DNA of 64,000 nucleotides from Helianthus annuus (GCF_002127325.2 NC_035441.2:52985339-53049338); one strand, 5' to 3'; shown: positions 22,530 to 34,300, numbered from the stretch's first letter. Notes: generated by a model from the sequence alone, not told the origin. A program made the numbers and translations.

Positions 22530-23257
22530 GAAACCATATCCTGACTAATATTCTGATTGTGATTGTTTATTTGTGGTCAGGATACTGGACGGGGATATTG
22601 CTAACATCCTGGATAATATCCCAAGGTATATCAAATTAATCACATGCAGGTTAAGGGCTGGGACTTGCTAACGGTCAATTGGACTTCTTCTCCTCAAGAC
22701 TCGGGCATATCTGTTGAGGGAGAGACGTTGAATCCGAAAGACTAGGTCTACAACGTTCGGCTAAGGAATATTCGTTGGATCCCGGTTTTAGAGGATAGTT
22801 AGTTACATTATCTTTGCTATAAATAGATGGGGGCGGATCAGTTTAAGGCACACAACTTTTCACTAACACTCTCGTACACTTTCACTCTCGAGCTTACTAC
22901 AAACACCACACTTGTATCCGAATTATATTGTAACACTTAGTCGATCCGCACCACATCCTGCACTGTATCCTGAAATTTGAAGCAATAACAAGAACAAGGC
23001 AGCTGCGATTGTCAGCTCCCGAGGTTTTATGCCGGAAATCTAGATCGATCAAGGGCTTTCCTCGTACATATCGTGTCAACCCCTTTACTTTTTGCTTATT
23101 GTTTGATCGTAGATACAGCTCAATATCCTGAGCCGTATCCTGAAATTGTTTTTTGCAAAGAATTTAATTAACACTTTTTTGAACATATTCTCTTAGCACA
23201 CTACCTCACAAAACTAATTTGATCACTTAATTACTTAGGTAATTTTTGACCAAAACA
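22530..23257 (+). repeat. A2 3' LTR lacking its first bases
   Basis: The match to the 5' LTR begins at GAAACCATATCC. The first 18-19 bp (TGTTATGGGCCATTTTCT) are replaced by antisense-gene flank (CCGGAGTGA), so the 3' tract and LTR start were deleted after insertion. The right end AAAACA is followed by duplication copy tcaat. Confidence 0.9.
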
Positions 23258-23957
23258 TCAATGACCTGTGATCCTCAGTTATTGTTCTGTTTGGTGATCC
23301 TCACTTCTGTATCAATTAGTGATCCTCAGAAGTGCTTCAGGATCAGGATCATGGATCATCTTAAGGATCCTTATACTAATGATTGTCTACTTTGAATATG
23401 GTATTATTTTGCAGGAGTACCAGCTTGGACTTGGTCTTGGCAACGTTCCTGGAGAATATTCCATGTTTATTCCGCACGTGCTTGGCTGGAAGTGGACGTT
23501 ATGGAGTCGTGGAGGACTTGCATGATTTGCGGAATGTTAGTTAGTGTAGTTATTTTTCTATTTTAAAGGGGTAGCGAGCAAATTAGAGAAGAATTGGCTA
23601 TTCTTGGCTACACACACACTCGTACAACTGCTCTCACCAGCTCTCGGCAATTTACTTAGCAATTTCACACATTTTTTACACAATACACTATAGTGATCCT
23701 TGTACTTAGCTCGCTATCATCCGAAGTTGTAGCATGTTTATTATTTAATTTGAGTTGGTGATCGGCAGTTTTCATCACCCGAGGTTTTTTATGCCGGAGA
23801 TCATTCATTGATCAAGGGCTTTTTCCTCGTATAAATCTTTGTGTCACTTGTGCATTTCATTTCTGAGTGATCCTTATTGTCATTCTTCAATTCAAGCATC
23901 ATACCTCACTACAGAAAGTTTGGTTACATTGTCTTAGCTTGATTTTTGACCAAAACA
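23258..23957 (+). repeat. B2 5' LTR, main part
   Basis: It resumes after A2 with tcaatGACCTGTGATCC and ends CAAAACA at 23957. With the first 22 bp it makes a 717-bp LTR. Confidence 0.92.
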
Positions 23958-23960
23958 GTT

Positions 23961-23978
23961 TTGCGCCCACCGTGGGGC
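23961..23978 (+). other. primer binding site of B2, mutated
   Basis: It reads TTGCGCCCACCGTGGGGC, with T where the other elements have the second base G of TGG. Confidence 0.75.
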
Positions 23979-24044
23979 AATTGATGCTTCATTCCTAAGA
24001 GATTCTTATTTTCGTGATCATTTTGGTTCATTACATCCAAGCAG

Positions 24045-25960
24045 ATGGCTTCATCATCAAAGAACACTTCCAGTGCGATGTCTGCAGTCAATTCATCCCA
24101 GGGCATTCCACCTTTGCCTCCACCACCTTCTGGATCTCAGAAAAATGCCGAGAAGAAAACAACTCCCATTTTTTCAAAACCTCCAACTTCTTCTGCTTCT
24201 TATACTCCTACTACTAGTGACTTGTTTACTTTAATTTTGCAGATGAAGGAGCATATACAGCAGCAGGATAAGACCAATGAAAGGATTCTTAGAGAAATTG
24301 GAGATATCAAGAGATAGAAGAGATCGGCAGAGGATCATTCCCCATTGATGCCCAGATCTTTGAATTTCGATACTCCGGTTATGACTTCTCAGCCTTCAGT
24401 GGTTCCAGGCGTTCAATATGTGGGAGGACCAAAAGGAGTGCACTACGGATCATCAGCAATGACTCAGGCATCGGGATCATACTTCCAACCAGTAGGATCC
24501 CTCCCTTAGCATATAGGATCCTTCGCTAGCTCAGGAGGATACTTGGGAGCGCAGCAGATACAAGGGTTCTGGCCGTCTCAAGGATCCTCGTAGGTTCAAG
24601 GATCCACTCAGGTTCAAGGATCCTCTCAGGTTCAAGGATCCTCTCAGGTTCAAGGATCCTCTTAGGTTCAAGGATCCTCTCAGGTTCAAGGATCCTCTCA
24701 TGTTCAAGGATCCTCTCAGTTTCATGGATCCTTCCAGTTTCCTAGATCCTTAAGGAGTTTGCAATCTGGGAATTCGGATATCCATCAGGGAGATTTTATT
24801 CCAATGCAGACCATTGCTTCTACTGGTCCTTCGATCATTCCAGAGTCTCAACACTATGGATTCACATCCGGTGTTCCTAATTTGAACCCAATGGGAGGTA
24901 ACACTTTCAATAATTCTTATACCACTAACCATGGCCTCATGCAGGATACAGGTATCAATCATGCTATGGCTAGGGAATTGCAAAAGCTGAAGGATATGAT
25001 ATCAAGTGTTCCAGGAATAGTTAAGCCTATCCCGGAGATTGCAGATGGGAGCCATAAGATATCTTGTTTTGCACCACCCATCTGTGATGTTGAGATACCC
25101 AAGAGGTTCCACGTGCCAACCATGAAGTTGTATGATGGCTCAACAGATCCTTAAGAACACATAGCACAATACAGGGAAAGGATGGAGATCAATCCCATCC
25201 CAGAAAGGTTAAAGGAAGCATGTCTGTGCAAGGGATTTGGATCCACTCTTACTGGATCGACTCTTAAATGGCTGCTAAGTCTTCCCCCTTACTCTATTAC
25301 CTCGTTTTCTAATCTAGTTAACCTGTTTAATAATCAGTTTTCTTGTAGTAGAAAATTTAAGCGTTTAACTAGTGATTTGTATAGGATAACCCAAGGTCAT
25401 AATGAATCATTAAGAGATTATATCACTAAGTTCAGTAAAGAATCCTTAGATATCCCTAACCTAGACATAGCAACAGCTGTTGAAGCCTTTAAAATGGGAT
25501 TGCTTAGGGATTCATTATTCTATGATGATCTTGTTATGACACCTTGCAGGAATCTAGATGAGGTAAGAACCCGGGCACTTAGGTTCATTCGGCTAGAGGA
25601 TGACAAGAGGATCCAGGAAAGGTTGGCAGGATCCTCAAAGCAAGAGAAGCAAGGATCCTCATTCAGGAACAATAAGTTCAGATCCTACAACAAGTCCGAT
25701 AACCAGAATGTGCATGCTGTAGAACAGGAAGAGGATGATGAGGATTATCCTCCAATTTCTGAATACTGTTTTTCTGTTGATAACAATGTACTAATCCTTG
25801 CGATGCAGAATCTAGGTGATAAAGCCAGGTGGCCGAGAAAGAATGACAAACCATCTGCAACGAAAGATAAATCAAAATGGTGTGCATACCACGAAGATTT
25901 TGGTCATCTCACAGAAGAATGCATCGCATTGAGAGAAAAATTGGATACTTGTTAAGCAAG
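24045..25960 (+). pseudogene. gag: B2 gag, several stops
   Basis: The ATG at 24045 begins MASSSKNTSSAMSAV. One frame covers the Pro-rich N-terminus, a GSSQVQ repeat, ELQKLKDMISSVPGIVKPIPEI, the gag domain (MKLYDGSTDP to ALRFIRLEDDKRIQERL) and the variant knuckle WCAYHEDFGHLTEEC. In-frame stops lie at about 24315, 24508, 24589, 24661 and 25152, and a one-base shift lies near 25940. Confidence 0.9.
24583..24735 (+). repeat. 18-bp minisatellite in B2 gag
   Basis: About eight units of TCAAGGATCCTCTCAGGT type, each with a GGATCC. There are more copies than in B1, so the array changes length between elements. Confidence 0.85.
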
Positions 25961-26680
25961 GGGCACTTGAAAGAACTATTGGGGAGAAAGAAATCAAGAA
26001 CTCAGGATCCTGAAAGGATCCCAGAGAAAGCTCCAGCCCCTCCAGCAGATGCACAAGTTATAAACTTCATATCTGGAGGATCAGACATTTGTGGAACATC
26101 CTTTTCAGCAGCCAAAAGACATGCAAAGGAAACCAAGATGGATAATGGGGATAGACCCATTCGAACATCCAGTGTCTCGGAAGGAAAAATCATAACTTTT
26201 GATGAGGATGATCGTGTTGACATTCAGGATCCTCATCACGATGGTTTGGTTATTACTCCTTTTATTTCTAACCATTTTGTTCGCAGGATCCTTATAGACG
26301 GAGGAAGCTCTGTGAATATCATCCAGCTTGATGTTCTTAAGAAGATGAATATTCCCGAATCGGATATCATACCAAGATCCTCTGTGCTCGTGGGATTCAG
26401 TGGCGAGACTAAGAATACTCTGGGGGACATTAAACTCCCAATCTACGTTGAAGGGCTACATATTTACCAAAAGTTTTGTGTTATTGATTGTTTATCTTGT
26501 TGTAATGTTATCCTTGGCAGGCCTTGGATACACGACATGAAGGCAGTCACATCCACTTATCATCAATGTGTGAAGCTTCCTAGTCCTTGGGGGATAGTGA
26601 AGATTGATAGTGATCAGCAGGAGGCTAAGAACTGCTACACCTCATCAATGAAACCAGCCTCAAAGTCAAGGGAGCAATAG
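25961..26680 (+). pseudogene. pol: B2 protease region
   Basis: The frame is open and runs from GYLLSKGHLKELLGRKK through protease motif RILIDGGSSVNIIQ (Asp-Gly-Gly) near 26285 to LGRPWIHDMKAV and ends with TAG at 26678-26680. The domain is intact but separated from gag by a frameshift. Confidence 0.88.
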
Positions 26681-26686
26681 CAATCA
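26678..26686 (+). promoter_or_regulatory. candidate stop-codon readthrough site, B2
   Basis: CAA-TAG-CAA-TCA, fitting UAG-CAR-YYA. The downstream pol is in the same frame and has no ATG at its beginning. Confidence 0.65.
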
Positions 26687-27571
26687 AAGCATACTCCAAG
26701 AGATGTCTTGGAGGCAAGAGAGCAGGATGTAGTAGAAATCCTTATGGATCCTGATGATCCTGAGTCTAAAGTTTACATAGGATCAGGGATCCTTGCCGAA
26801 ATGAAAGAAGACCTCATATCCTTCCTCAAAAGGAGAAAGACTACCTTTGCATGGAAACACGAAGATATGACAGGTATATCTAAAGATATAATCACTCACA
26901 AACTTGGCATTGACAGGTCGTTCAAACCAATCCATCAAAAGAGGAGGAAGTTTGCACCAGAAAGAAATGCCATTATCCATGAGGAGGTAGAAAAATTACT
27001 CCGAGCAGGTATGATTAGAGAGGTTAAATATCCAAGATGGTTGGCCAATGTGGTTGTTGTTCAAAAGAAAAACGGAAAGTGGAGGGTATGTGTCGATTTC
27101 ACAGATTTAAATAAGGCATGTCCCATGGATCCTTTCCCATTACCCCACATTGACTCCATGGTGGATGCAACCGCGGGTCATGAACTGTTAACTTTTATGG
27201 ATGCTTCATCTGGATTTCAGCAAATTCAGATGGAACCATCTGATCAAGAGGATACAGCCTTTATGACTCCAACTGGTATATACTGTTATATTGCTATGCC
27301 ATTTGGACTAAGAAATGCAGGTGCAACTTATCAAAGGCTAGTAAATATGATGTTCAAGGATCAGATTAGACATACTATTGAAGTTTATATAGACGATATG
27401 GTGGTTAAATCTGAAAAGGCTGAGGATCACCTGGGGGACTTGGAGGAAGCATTCAATATCCTTGACAGATATAACATGAAACTTAATCCTTCAAAGTGTC
27501 ACTTTGGTGTTAAAGCAGGTAAATTCTTAGGATATATGGTGACAAAGAGAGGCATTGAAGCCAGTCTATGA
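26681..27571 (+). pseudogene. pol: B2 reverse transcriptase
   Basis: Open from the readthrough site through WKHEDMTGI, KNGKWRVCVDFTDLN, MDASSGFQQIQM, YIDDM (near 27388) and KAGKFLGYMVTKRGIEAS. About 130 bp that follow in D (from PEQIKA to KCKEF) are deleted at 27564, shifting the frame. Confidence 0.9.
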
Positions 27572-29857
27572 TATCTTGAGGAAGAACAAAAAGTTTGATT
27601 GGACTGAAAAGCACGAAAATGCTCTCAAAGCTCTCAAGGATTACCTGTCCTCGGCTCCTGCCTTGATGAAACAAGAAAAAGGAGACGTGTTATCCTTATA
27701 TCTAGCAGTATCCTCAAAAGCAGTAAGTGTCGTCCTCGTTAAGGATCACGAAGGTACACAACATCCTGTCTATTATGTAAGTAAGAGTTTACTTGATGCT
27801 GAATCCAGGTATTCACACTTAGAAAAACTTATCCTTGCATTAATTATGGCATCTACTAAATTGAGACATTATTTTGAAACTCATGCCATTATTGTTAAAA
27901 CTAATTTTCCAATTAAGAATGTTCTCAGGAAACCTGAAATGTCAGGAAAGATGGCTAAGTGGGCAGTGAAGCTTAGTGCTTATGATATAAGATATGAGCC
28001 TAGGACAGCCATTAAATCCCAAGCCTTAGCTGACATTGTGGCAGATTTCAGTAGTGATTTGCAAAAGGAAGCTGAATTAGAAGTCCAACAGCTAGAGGTG
28101 ACCAAGGATCCTTGGATACTCTATACTGATGGATCCTCAAATGTCAAAGGAACAGGGCTCGGAATACTATTAAAATCGCCACAGGGGGACATAATACCCC
28201 ACTCTATAGCTTGTGAGTTCCAAACTACTAACAATGAGGCTGAATATGAAGCCTTGATAGCTGGTTTGCAAATCGCTTAGCATATGAGGATCAGGTATCT
28301 TGAGGTACATGTAGATTCATTATTAATCACTAATCACTTTAATGGATCCTATGCTGTTAAAGGTGAAAAGCTAACCAAATATTTGGAGATAGTCAAAGAA
28401 TTGGCACTCTCTTTTGTTTCCTTTAGTTTGACACAGGTACCAAGGGAAGAAAATACAGAAGCTGATGCATTAGCTAATCTAGGATCATCTTTGAAGATCC
28501 CGGAGGATATAAGTATCCCCATTATCCATATCCTGACCCCTGCCATCGAGGATCATGTGGCTATGGAGATAGGAGAGGATTCTGCAATCATCCCCAGTGA
28601 TGATACTCAATCTCATTCAGGATCATGGATCCTCCCAATCATGAGATACTTACAACATGGAGAGATTCCTACAGGAGAAAACCATAGGGCTTTCAAAATG
28701 AAGGTATCTCAATTCTCAATATTAAATAATATGTTGTATAAACGATCTCTTGCAGGACCATATTTAAGATGCATTGAGGATCCTGAAATCCAAGAGGTCC
28801 TAAAGGATTTCCATGAAGGAGATTGTGGAAACCACACTGGGGGCAGGGCATTATTCTCAAGGATCCTGAGGACTGGATACTATTGGCCAACTATGAAGAG
28901 AGATGCTGTGGAGTATGCTAAGAAGTGTGATCCTTGTCAGAGACACAGCAATATCCTTCATCAACCGGCTGAATTTTTGCATCCTATATCCTCCTCTTGG
29001 CCATTTATGAGATGGGGTATGGATATAGTTGGTAAGCTTCCTAAGGCACCTGGTGGAAAAGCGTTCATGCTTGCTATGACTGATTACTTCTCCAAGTGGA
29101 TAGAGGCTGAAGCTTTTGCCCAAGTCAGAGAAAAGGAAGTTATATCCTTCATTAAAAGAAATATTATAACTAGATTTGGTATTCCTTATGAAATTATATG
29201 TGATAATGGTTCCCAATTTATTGGGGGCAGAACTACTAACTTTTGTGACAGCTGGGGGATTAAGATGATAACATCAACACCAGTCCACCCACAAGCTAAT
29301 GGTCAGGCAGAATCATCCAATAAGATCATCATCAACAATTTGAAGAAGAAGCTTGGATCCAAGAAAGGGAAATGGGCAGAAGAACTACCTTATGTGCTTT
29401 GGGCTGATCGGACAACTCCTAAGAATGCTACAGGCCAAACTCCATTCTCTTTGGTATTTGGGGCAGAATCAGTGATCCCTACAGAAATGGTGGTTCCAAC
29501 TGCTAGAAAAAGTATTCGTGATCCTGAAGAAAATGATGAAAACTTGGTTCAAGACCTGGACACTATAGAAGAAATCAGGGATTTGGCAAGGATAAGGATG
29601 GCTAGTATCAGCAGAGGATGGTTGGAGCCTACAATAAAAATGTCAGGATCAGGAAGTTCCAAGTTGGTGATATGGTGTTGAGGAAAGCATTTCAGAATAC
29701 CACCAATCCTGCTGATGGAAAGTTGGCACCAAAATGGGAAGGACCTTACTTAATTGAAGCTGAGGCAGGAAAGGGGGCATATCGATTGCTAACAATGGAA
29801 GGTGATTTGCTACCTAGAGCCTGAAATGTTGTCCATTTGAAGAAATACTTCATATGA
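27565..29857 (+). pseudogene. pol: B2 RNase H, aRNH and integrase
   Basis: It runs YDILRKNKKFDWTEK, Ty3-type RNase H (LYLAVSSKAVSVVL, YVSKSLLDAESRYSHLEK), aRNH (LYTDGSSNVKGTG, NNEAEYEAL, VDSLLITNHFNG, EADALANLGSS), then INT ([47 protein letters not shown]). Damage: TAG at 28278, a one-base loss near 29610, and a Trp-to-TGA change at 29822. Confidence 0.9.
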
Positions 29858-30136
29858 TAAGGATCCATGATCCTCACGTGATAAGTACCCTTGAAGGATC
29901 CCTAGAGCACAGATGATCCTTATTTTGGTAACATTCTAATCTCAAACTACTTCATTCTCTTACTTTCTCATATAAGGATAAGGATCCTGCATCCTTTATC
30001 CACCTTTCACTTGATTCTGAGTTTTGAAGGTTCAGGTATCCTTAGCAAAGGGTTGATTATCCACAGAAGCAACCAATTACATGGGCTTGACCCCAGTTAT
30101 TTGGGCTTGGCCCCAGTTTCGCCAGTAGCGCACGAT

Positions 30137-30219
30137 GATCCTGGTATAGTTCATGGCAGTGGGACCAGTACTCGCTTTAGGGGCTGACAATTCCATTGTA
30201 CTGGCTATACCTAGGATCC
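30137..30219 (+). other. covarying long stem-loop, copy B2
   Basis: GATCCTGGTATAG can pair with CTATACCTAGGATC. Inside, CCAGTAC faces GTACTGG around GGGGCTGACAA. Confidence 0.65.
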
Positions 30220-30863
30220 TACGTATAATGGTAGACGTACCATACACCCGTTCCTAAGGTTTCTAACGTTTTCACGTTAGCTAAGGTTTTGGCATTTTCA
30301 TGTCACTAAGTTTGGATAGTCGACAGTGAGGGCCATACTCCAATTTACACACGATCCTTGGGCTTGTCCCCAGTTATCCTTTGGGCTTGTCCCCAGTTGC
30401 TAACTTTTATCTTATATTGGCTTAGTCCCAAGTTGTATCCTATTTCAGGTTTTTGAAGCTAAACGTCCAAGGATCCTTGATCCTTACCTTCTCCTAAGGT
30501 TTGTCTTATGGTTATCCTGATTATAATATTAAGGGTTAGGATCCTAACTTGGATTCTCAGGTATGATCCTTAACTATTTTGATTTTATTCTTTGTTTATT
30601 TGAATAACCCTTATACTTTGACAACTGAACTTATGATTCTTAAACTATATCACTTTTAGAACTTGTCGGTTATGGGATATGTGATCCTTGATCATATCCT
30701 AAACTTTTTGGATATTTTTTAATTTTTCAAGGCTTGATAAGTATTAACAAAATGAACATTACAGTTGGAAAGTAAAATATTAACAAGGATATCAACACAA
30801 AATAAGCCAAAAAGTAAAAGTTATTTTATTCACAAGAGTTTAAACCATTTAAGGTTGTCAAAA

Positions 30864-31026
30864 TTGCCAACCCACGTTTCTACCAGCAAAACATGGCCCG
30901 TCCACATGGGTTGGCAAAGGGTGTCCATTGTTTATGCGGTTATAGCAAGTGCAGGAAATTAAAGGCGGCAGGATCACAATGGCTTCATCCCCCAAATAGA
31001 GGATCCCTCCACTATTTGTAATCCTA
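30864..31026 (+). other. two-hairpin array, copy B2
   Basis: TTGCCAACCCA (30864-30874) pairs perfectly with TGGGTTGGCAA (30907-30917) around CCCGTCCAC. A second hairpin (30969-31026) has GGATCACAA facing TTGTAATCC around GAGGATCCCTCCAC. Confidence 0.6.
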
Positions 31027-31186
31027 CCTATTGTCCAAAGGATCCTTGATCCTAAAACCTAAAGCTATTGTTCAAGTACAGACCATCATTGTTTAAAACA
31101 TCACAATCACAAAAAACCACTACCAAGTTTTAAAAATTAGGCTCTCGCTATGTCTAGAAGTGTCCATCATTGCCCAATCATGCAGC

Positions 31187-32800
31187 CTACACCTTCGCTG
31201 CATCATCATCCCCTCCAGCTCCAGTATCCTTCACCCGATCCTTTCCACTGCCTCCAGCCTCGATTGCCAAAACCTCTTCAGCCTCTTCATCATCCTCCAG
31301 ATCAGCTAGCCTCGCCTTCCAGCCCTCAACATCCCAGCTGCTTCTGTCGAAGTCAGGATCTTGAGCTTCCTGGGCCATCTTCAGTTTTGTCTTATACATT
31401 GTGATGGCAGCGGAGACCTTCGTACCTTCCACGAGCTCATGCTTCTCATAGTCAATATCAATCAGGATTTTAGCTGTATGAGTCTTGGCGTCTTGAAGGG
31501 CTTTTTCGAGATCAGCAATCTTAAGATCCTTGAGCACTGCAACTTGTTGGAGGTCAGCAATCTTCTTGTCCAGCTCCTCAACGCTCCCAACATAGTCTTC
31601 GATCTCAGCAAATTTCTGCAAAAAAGATAGAGCACAGTTCAAGATCAGGTGATCCTCAAATAAGCAGGATACTTAGGTAGAATCAGTGATCCTCACGTCA
31701 TTAAAGTATTCAAGGAACTGGTGGCGGATCAGTGGCAGGCCTTGCAGATCCTCAACCTTAGAGTTTTTCCTCTTTTTGCCACCTCTTCCCTTAGTGGGTG
31801 CCTTGGGGATCGAGACACTAGGGCTTGCAGTGGCCTTCTTCTTGGTGGATCGTACAGTGTCGAGATCGGCAATGCTGAACTTGGAGGCAGGCTTGGAAGA
31901 TTTTCCGGCACCTACACATTCAAAACAGATAAGTATCCTTATCTTATTTCTATTTAACTATTTATTTAAGTCTTTAACTGTACAAAAAACAGGATACTTA
32001 CTTGACATGGTGATAGAACCTGAGGATACTTCTTGTGAATCCTGGGTGTCTGTTTTGAACGACCTTGTTGCAGGTTCAAGTCTTCTAAAAGCAGCAAGCC
32101 TTTCCTTGGCGGCAGGTGATGGTATGAGGTGCGAAACAGAAACAACTGTGCAACATAAAACAAAGGGGTGTTAGTGATCCTCATACAAAAACAAGATTAT
32201 CTGGTGATCCTTCTCAGGATCCTCTATCCTACCATAGGTGGAGCACTTCCTTGGTAGATCCTTTCCGTTTAGGATAGAATCCCTTCTGACAAAGAAAAAA
32301 CGCCTTTTCCATTTTGCATCATTCTTGGTGGCTTTAAAAATGGGGTGTTCTTCACCAGGTTTTCGCTTAAATAGATATCGGTGGGATCCAAACGTCGTGA
32401 GGTCATACATCTCTGCCAACTCCGACATTCCTAAATCAATCCCTTCTTGCTCAATGATCCTTTCAAGGGTATATAAGACCCTCCAGATCATTGGCATAGC
32501 TTGAATATAGGAGATGCCGGTGAGGGAGAAGAAAGACTGGGTGAATTGAGGAAAAGGATGCGAGTATCCTATGGTGAAAGGAGTGACCGGGAAAGCTACC
32601 CAAGTCTCTGAAATATAATCGCTCAGAACAGTGGGATCGAACGGTTTGAAAAAGGTGTTCGCCGGAAAGCGGTGCCGGATTCTGTCAACTTGTGGATCAG
32701 TAAAGCAGCACCTCTTGTTCGCCGAATCTTTGATGATCCCTTGGCTCTTTAAAGGGCTGTTCTTCTGGTGATCCTTGGCGAGAAAGGATCGGAGCATCAT
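31187..32800 (-). CDS. B2 antisense four-exon gene, open
   Basis: Predicted exons on the minus strand are 32800-32233, 32145-32002, 31911-31697 and 31615-31187, all with GT donors and AG acceptors. The spliced length is 1356 nt, 451 residues, without a stop. Exon 1 has the conserved stretches MPMIWRVLYTLERIIEQEG and RRFFFVRRDSI. Exon 3 is Ser/Lys-rich with a nuclear-localisation-like GGKKRK. Exon 4 is a heptad-rich coiled coil (KKIADLQQVAVLKDLKIADLEK) with an acidic tail. From memory exon 1 resembles the Pfam putative gypsy-type transposon family (Transposase_28); unverified. The gene is intact although the host element's pol is dead. The role is unknown. Confidence 0.75.
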
Positions 32801-32940
32801 TCTTGCCGTGATGATGGTAAAGAAAGAAAAACAGAGTAAGAAGAGGAAGAAGGAGAGAGGAGTACCTGATTGATCTTCGGATACGAATATAAAGGGAGTT
32901 ATCTTGAATTTAAATGTGAATCGATCCCTATCCCTAACTC

Positions 32941-32986
32941 TTATTTATAATCATGATCTTGCAGGCTAGTCACTTCAGTGACGTCA
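32941..32986 (-). promoter_or_regulatory. antisense promoter of B2
   Basis: On the minus strand the palindromic bZIP-type site TGACGTCA (32979-32986) lies about 30 bp upstream of a TATA box TTATAAATAA (32941-32950), which is about 145 bp upstream of the ATG. AACGGC/CCGTT words lie further upstream (33010-33030). The layout is conserved in C and D. Confidence 0.6.
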
Positions 32987-33103
32987 AAAGGGTAATGGCT
33001 AGTTCGATCTTAACGGCTATATATCCGTTGGCTTGTTACGGATAAGAACGGGAAAATACAACTCGTTTATTTACATAACTACTCCTTATATTTTGGGGGC
33101 AAT

Positions 33104-33299
33104 TGTTAGGGGAGGATTTCTCAATGACCTGTGATCCTCAGTTATTGTTCTGTTTGGTGATCCTCACTTCTGTATCAATTAGTTATCCTCAGAAGTTCTT
33201 CAGGATCAGGATCATGGATCATCCTAAGGATCCTTATACTAATGATTGTCTACTTTGAATATGGTTTTTTATGCCGGAGATCATTCATTGATCAAGGGC
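33104..33299 (+). repeat. B2 3' LTR remnant
   Basis: It starts TGTTAGGGGAGG after TTTTGGGGGCAAT. It follows the 5' LTR to TTTGAATATGG, jumps about 400 bp to TTTTTTATGCCGG, then ends at TCAAGGGC, where RT sequence begins. Two deletions are present. Confidence 0.88.
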
Positions 33300-33574
33300 A
33301 TGTTGTTCAAAAGAAAAATGGAAAGTGGAGGGTACGTATCGATTTTACTGATTTAAATAAGGCATGTCCCAAGGATCCTTTTCCATTGCCCCACATTGAC
33401 TCCATGGTGGATGCTACCGCGGGTCATAAACTGTTAACTTTTATGGATGATTCATCTGGATTTCAGCAAATTCAGATGGAACCATCTGATCAAGAGGATA
33501 CAGCCTTTATGACCCCAACTGGTATATATTGTTATATTGCTATGCCATTTGGACTAAGAAATGCAGGTGCTACT
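33300..33574 (+). pseudogene. pol: RT fragment, probably B1
   Basis: VQKKNGKWRVRIDFTDLN, FMDDSSGFQQIQM and PFGLRNAGAT, family-B RT without the catalytic box. It is cut at 33574 by the B3 LTR. CTACT (33570-33574) is the candidate left duplication of B3. Confidence 0.85.
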
Positions 33575-34300
33575 TGTTTTGGTCAAAAACCAAGCAAAGA
33601 TAATGCAACCAAATCTTTAGATGTGAGGTGTGATGCTTGAATCAATGAACAATGCTAAGGATAACAATCAAATGTAATGAACAAATGACACAAGGATTTA
33701 TACGAGGAAAAAGCCCTTGATCAAGAGTTGATCTCCGGCATAAAAAAACCTCGGGTGATGGAAACTACCGATCACCAACTAAGATTAAACAATAAAAGAT
33801 TACAACTCGGGATGATAACAAGCTTGTTACTAGGATCACTAGGGTGTAATGTGCAAAAATGTGTATGAAATCGCCAAGTAATGTTCAAGAGCCAACTGAG
33901 AGCAGTTACGAGTGTGTGTGTATGCCGAATATAGCAAAAGGTGTTCTAATCAAGCTTGTTATCCCCATTTTAAATTAGAAATAACTACATTAACAAACAA
34001 TCCGACAATCACGCAAACTCCCCACGATCTCCATAACGTTCATGAGAATTCAGCACGTGAGGAATATTAAGGGAATATGCTCCAGGAACTTCGGTAAGAC
34101 TTGGTCCATGCTTCAGCTCCTGCAAAACAACTTCACATTCTAAATAGACAACCGTTATCATGAGGATAACAATAATGATCCTGAATCCTGATCCTGCAAT
34201 ACTCCCTGAGGATCACTAATTCAAACAGAATTAAGGATCCTTGATCCCGACAGCACTGGAGGATCCATGATCCTTAGGGTTGTAAAATCCTCCCCTAACA
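33575..34300 (-). repeat. B3 3' LTR
   Basis: A 726-bp LTR in reverse: it starts TGTTTTGGTC and ends CCTCCCCTAACA, followed by the reversed tract ATTGCCCCCAAAATATA. Confidence 0.92.

Larger units (their letters stand above)
11892..23257 (+). mobile_element. A2: family-A element nested in the B2 LTR
   Basis: This 11.4-kb element is flanked by tcaat at 11887-11891 and 23258-23262, so both ends are defined. It has the family-A order with a foreign gag insertion inside INT. LTRs differ at about 11 positions over 728 bp by eye, making it older than C and D. Many frameshifts and a mutated RT active site make it inactive. Confidence 0.95.
29858..31186 (+). other. B2 3' non-coding region
   Basis: No coding region is seen. 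It contains GGGCTTGTCCCCAG words in dispersed copies (30080-30400), the long stem-loop, the hairpin CTAACG-TTTTCA-CGTTAG (30263-30280) and two hairpins at 30864-31026. Confidence 0.75.
11870..33299 (+). mobile_element. B2: family-B element interrupted by A2
   Basis: The 5' LTR starts at 11870 in B1's gag, is split after 22 bp by A2, and resumes at 23258. Gag, PR, RT, RNase H, aRNH, INT, an antisense gene and a damaged 3' LTR (33104-33299) follow. The first 170 bp of the two LTRs differ at about three positions. The right target-site copy was lost with the LTR end. Confidence 0.9.
10061..33574 (+). mobile_element. B1: interrupted and truncated family-B element
   Basis: Visible parts are a complete 5' LTR, primer binding site and most of gag (10061-11869), then, on the far side of B2, an RT scrap at 33300-33574. 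Assigning the RT scrap to B1 is inference: it lies between B2's damaged 3' LTR and B3, in the same orientation and family. The rest of gag, PR and early RT, and B2's LTR end, would have been lost in one deletion. Confidence 0.65.
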
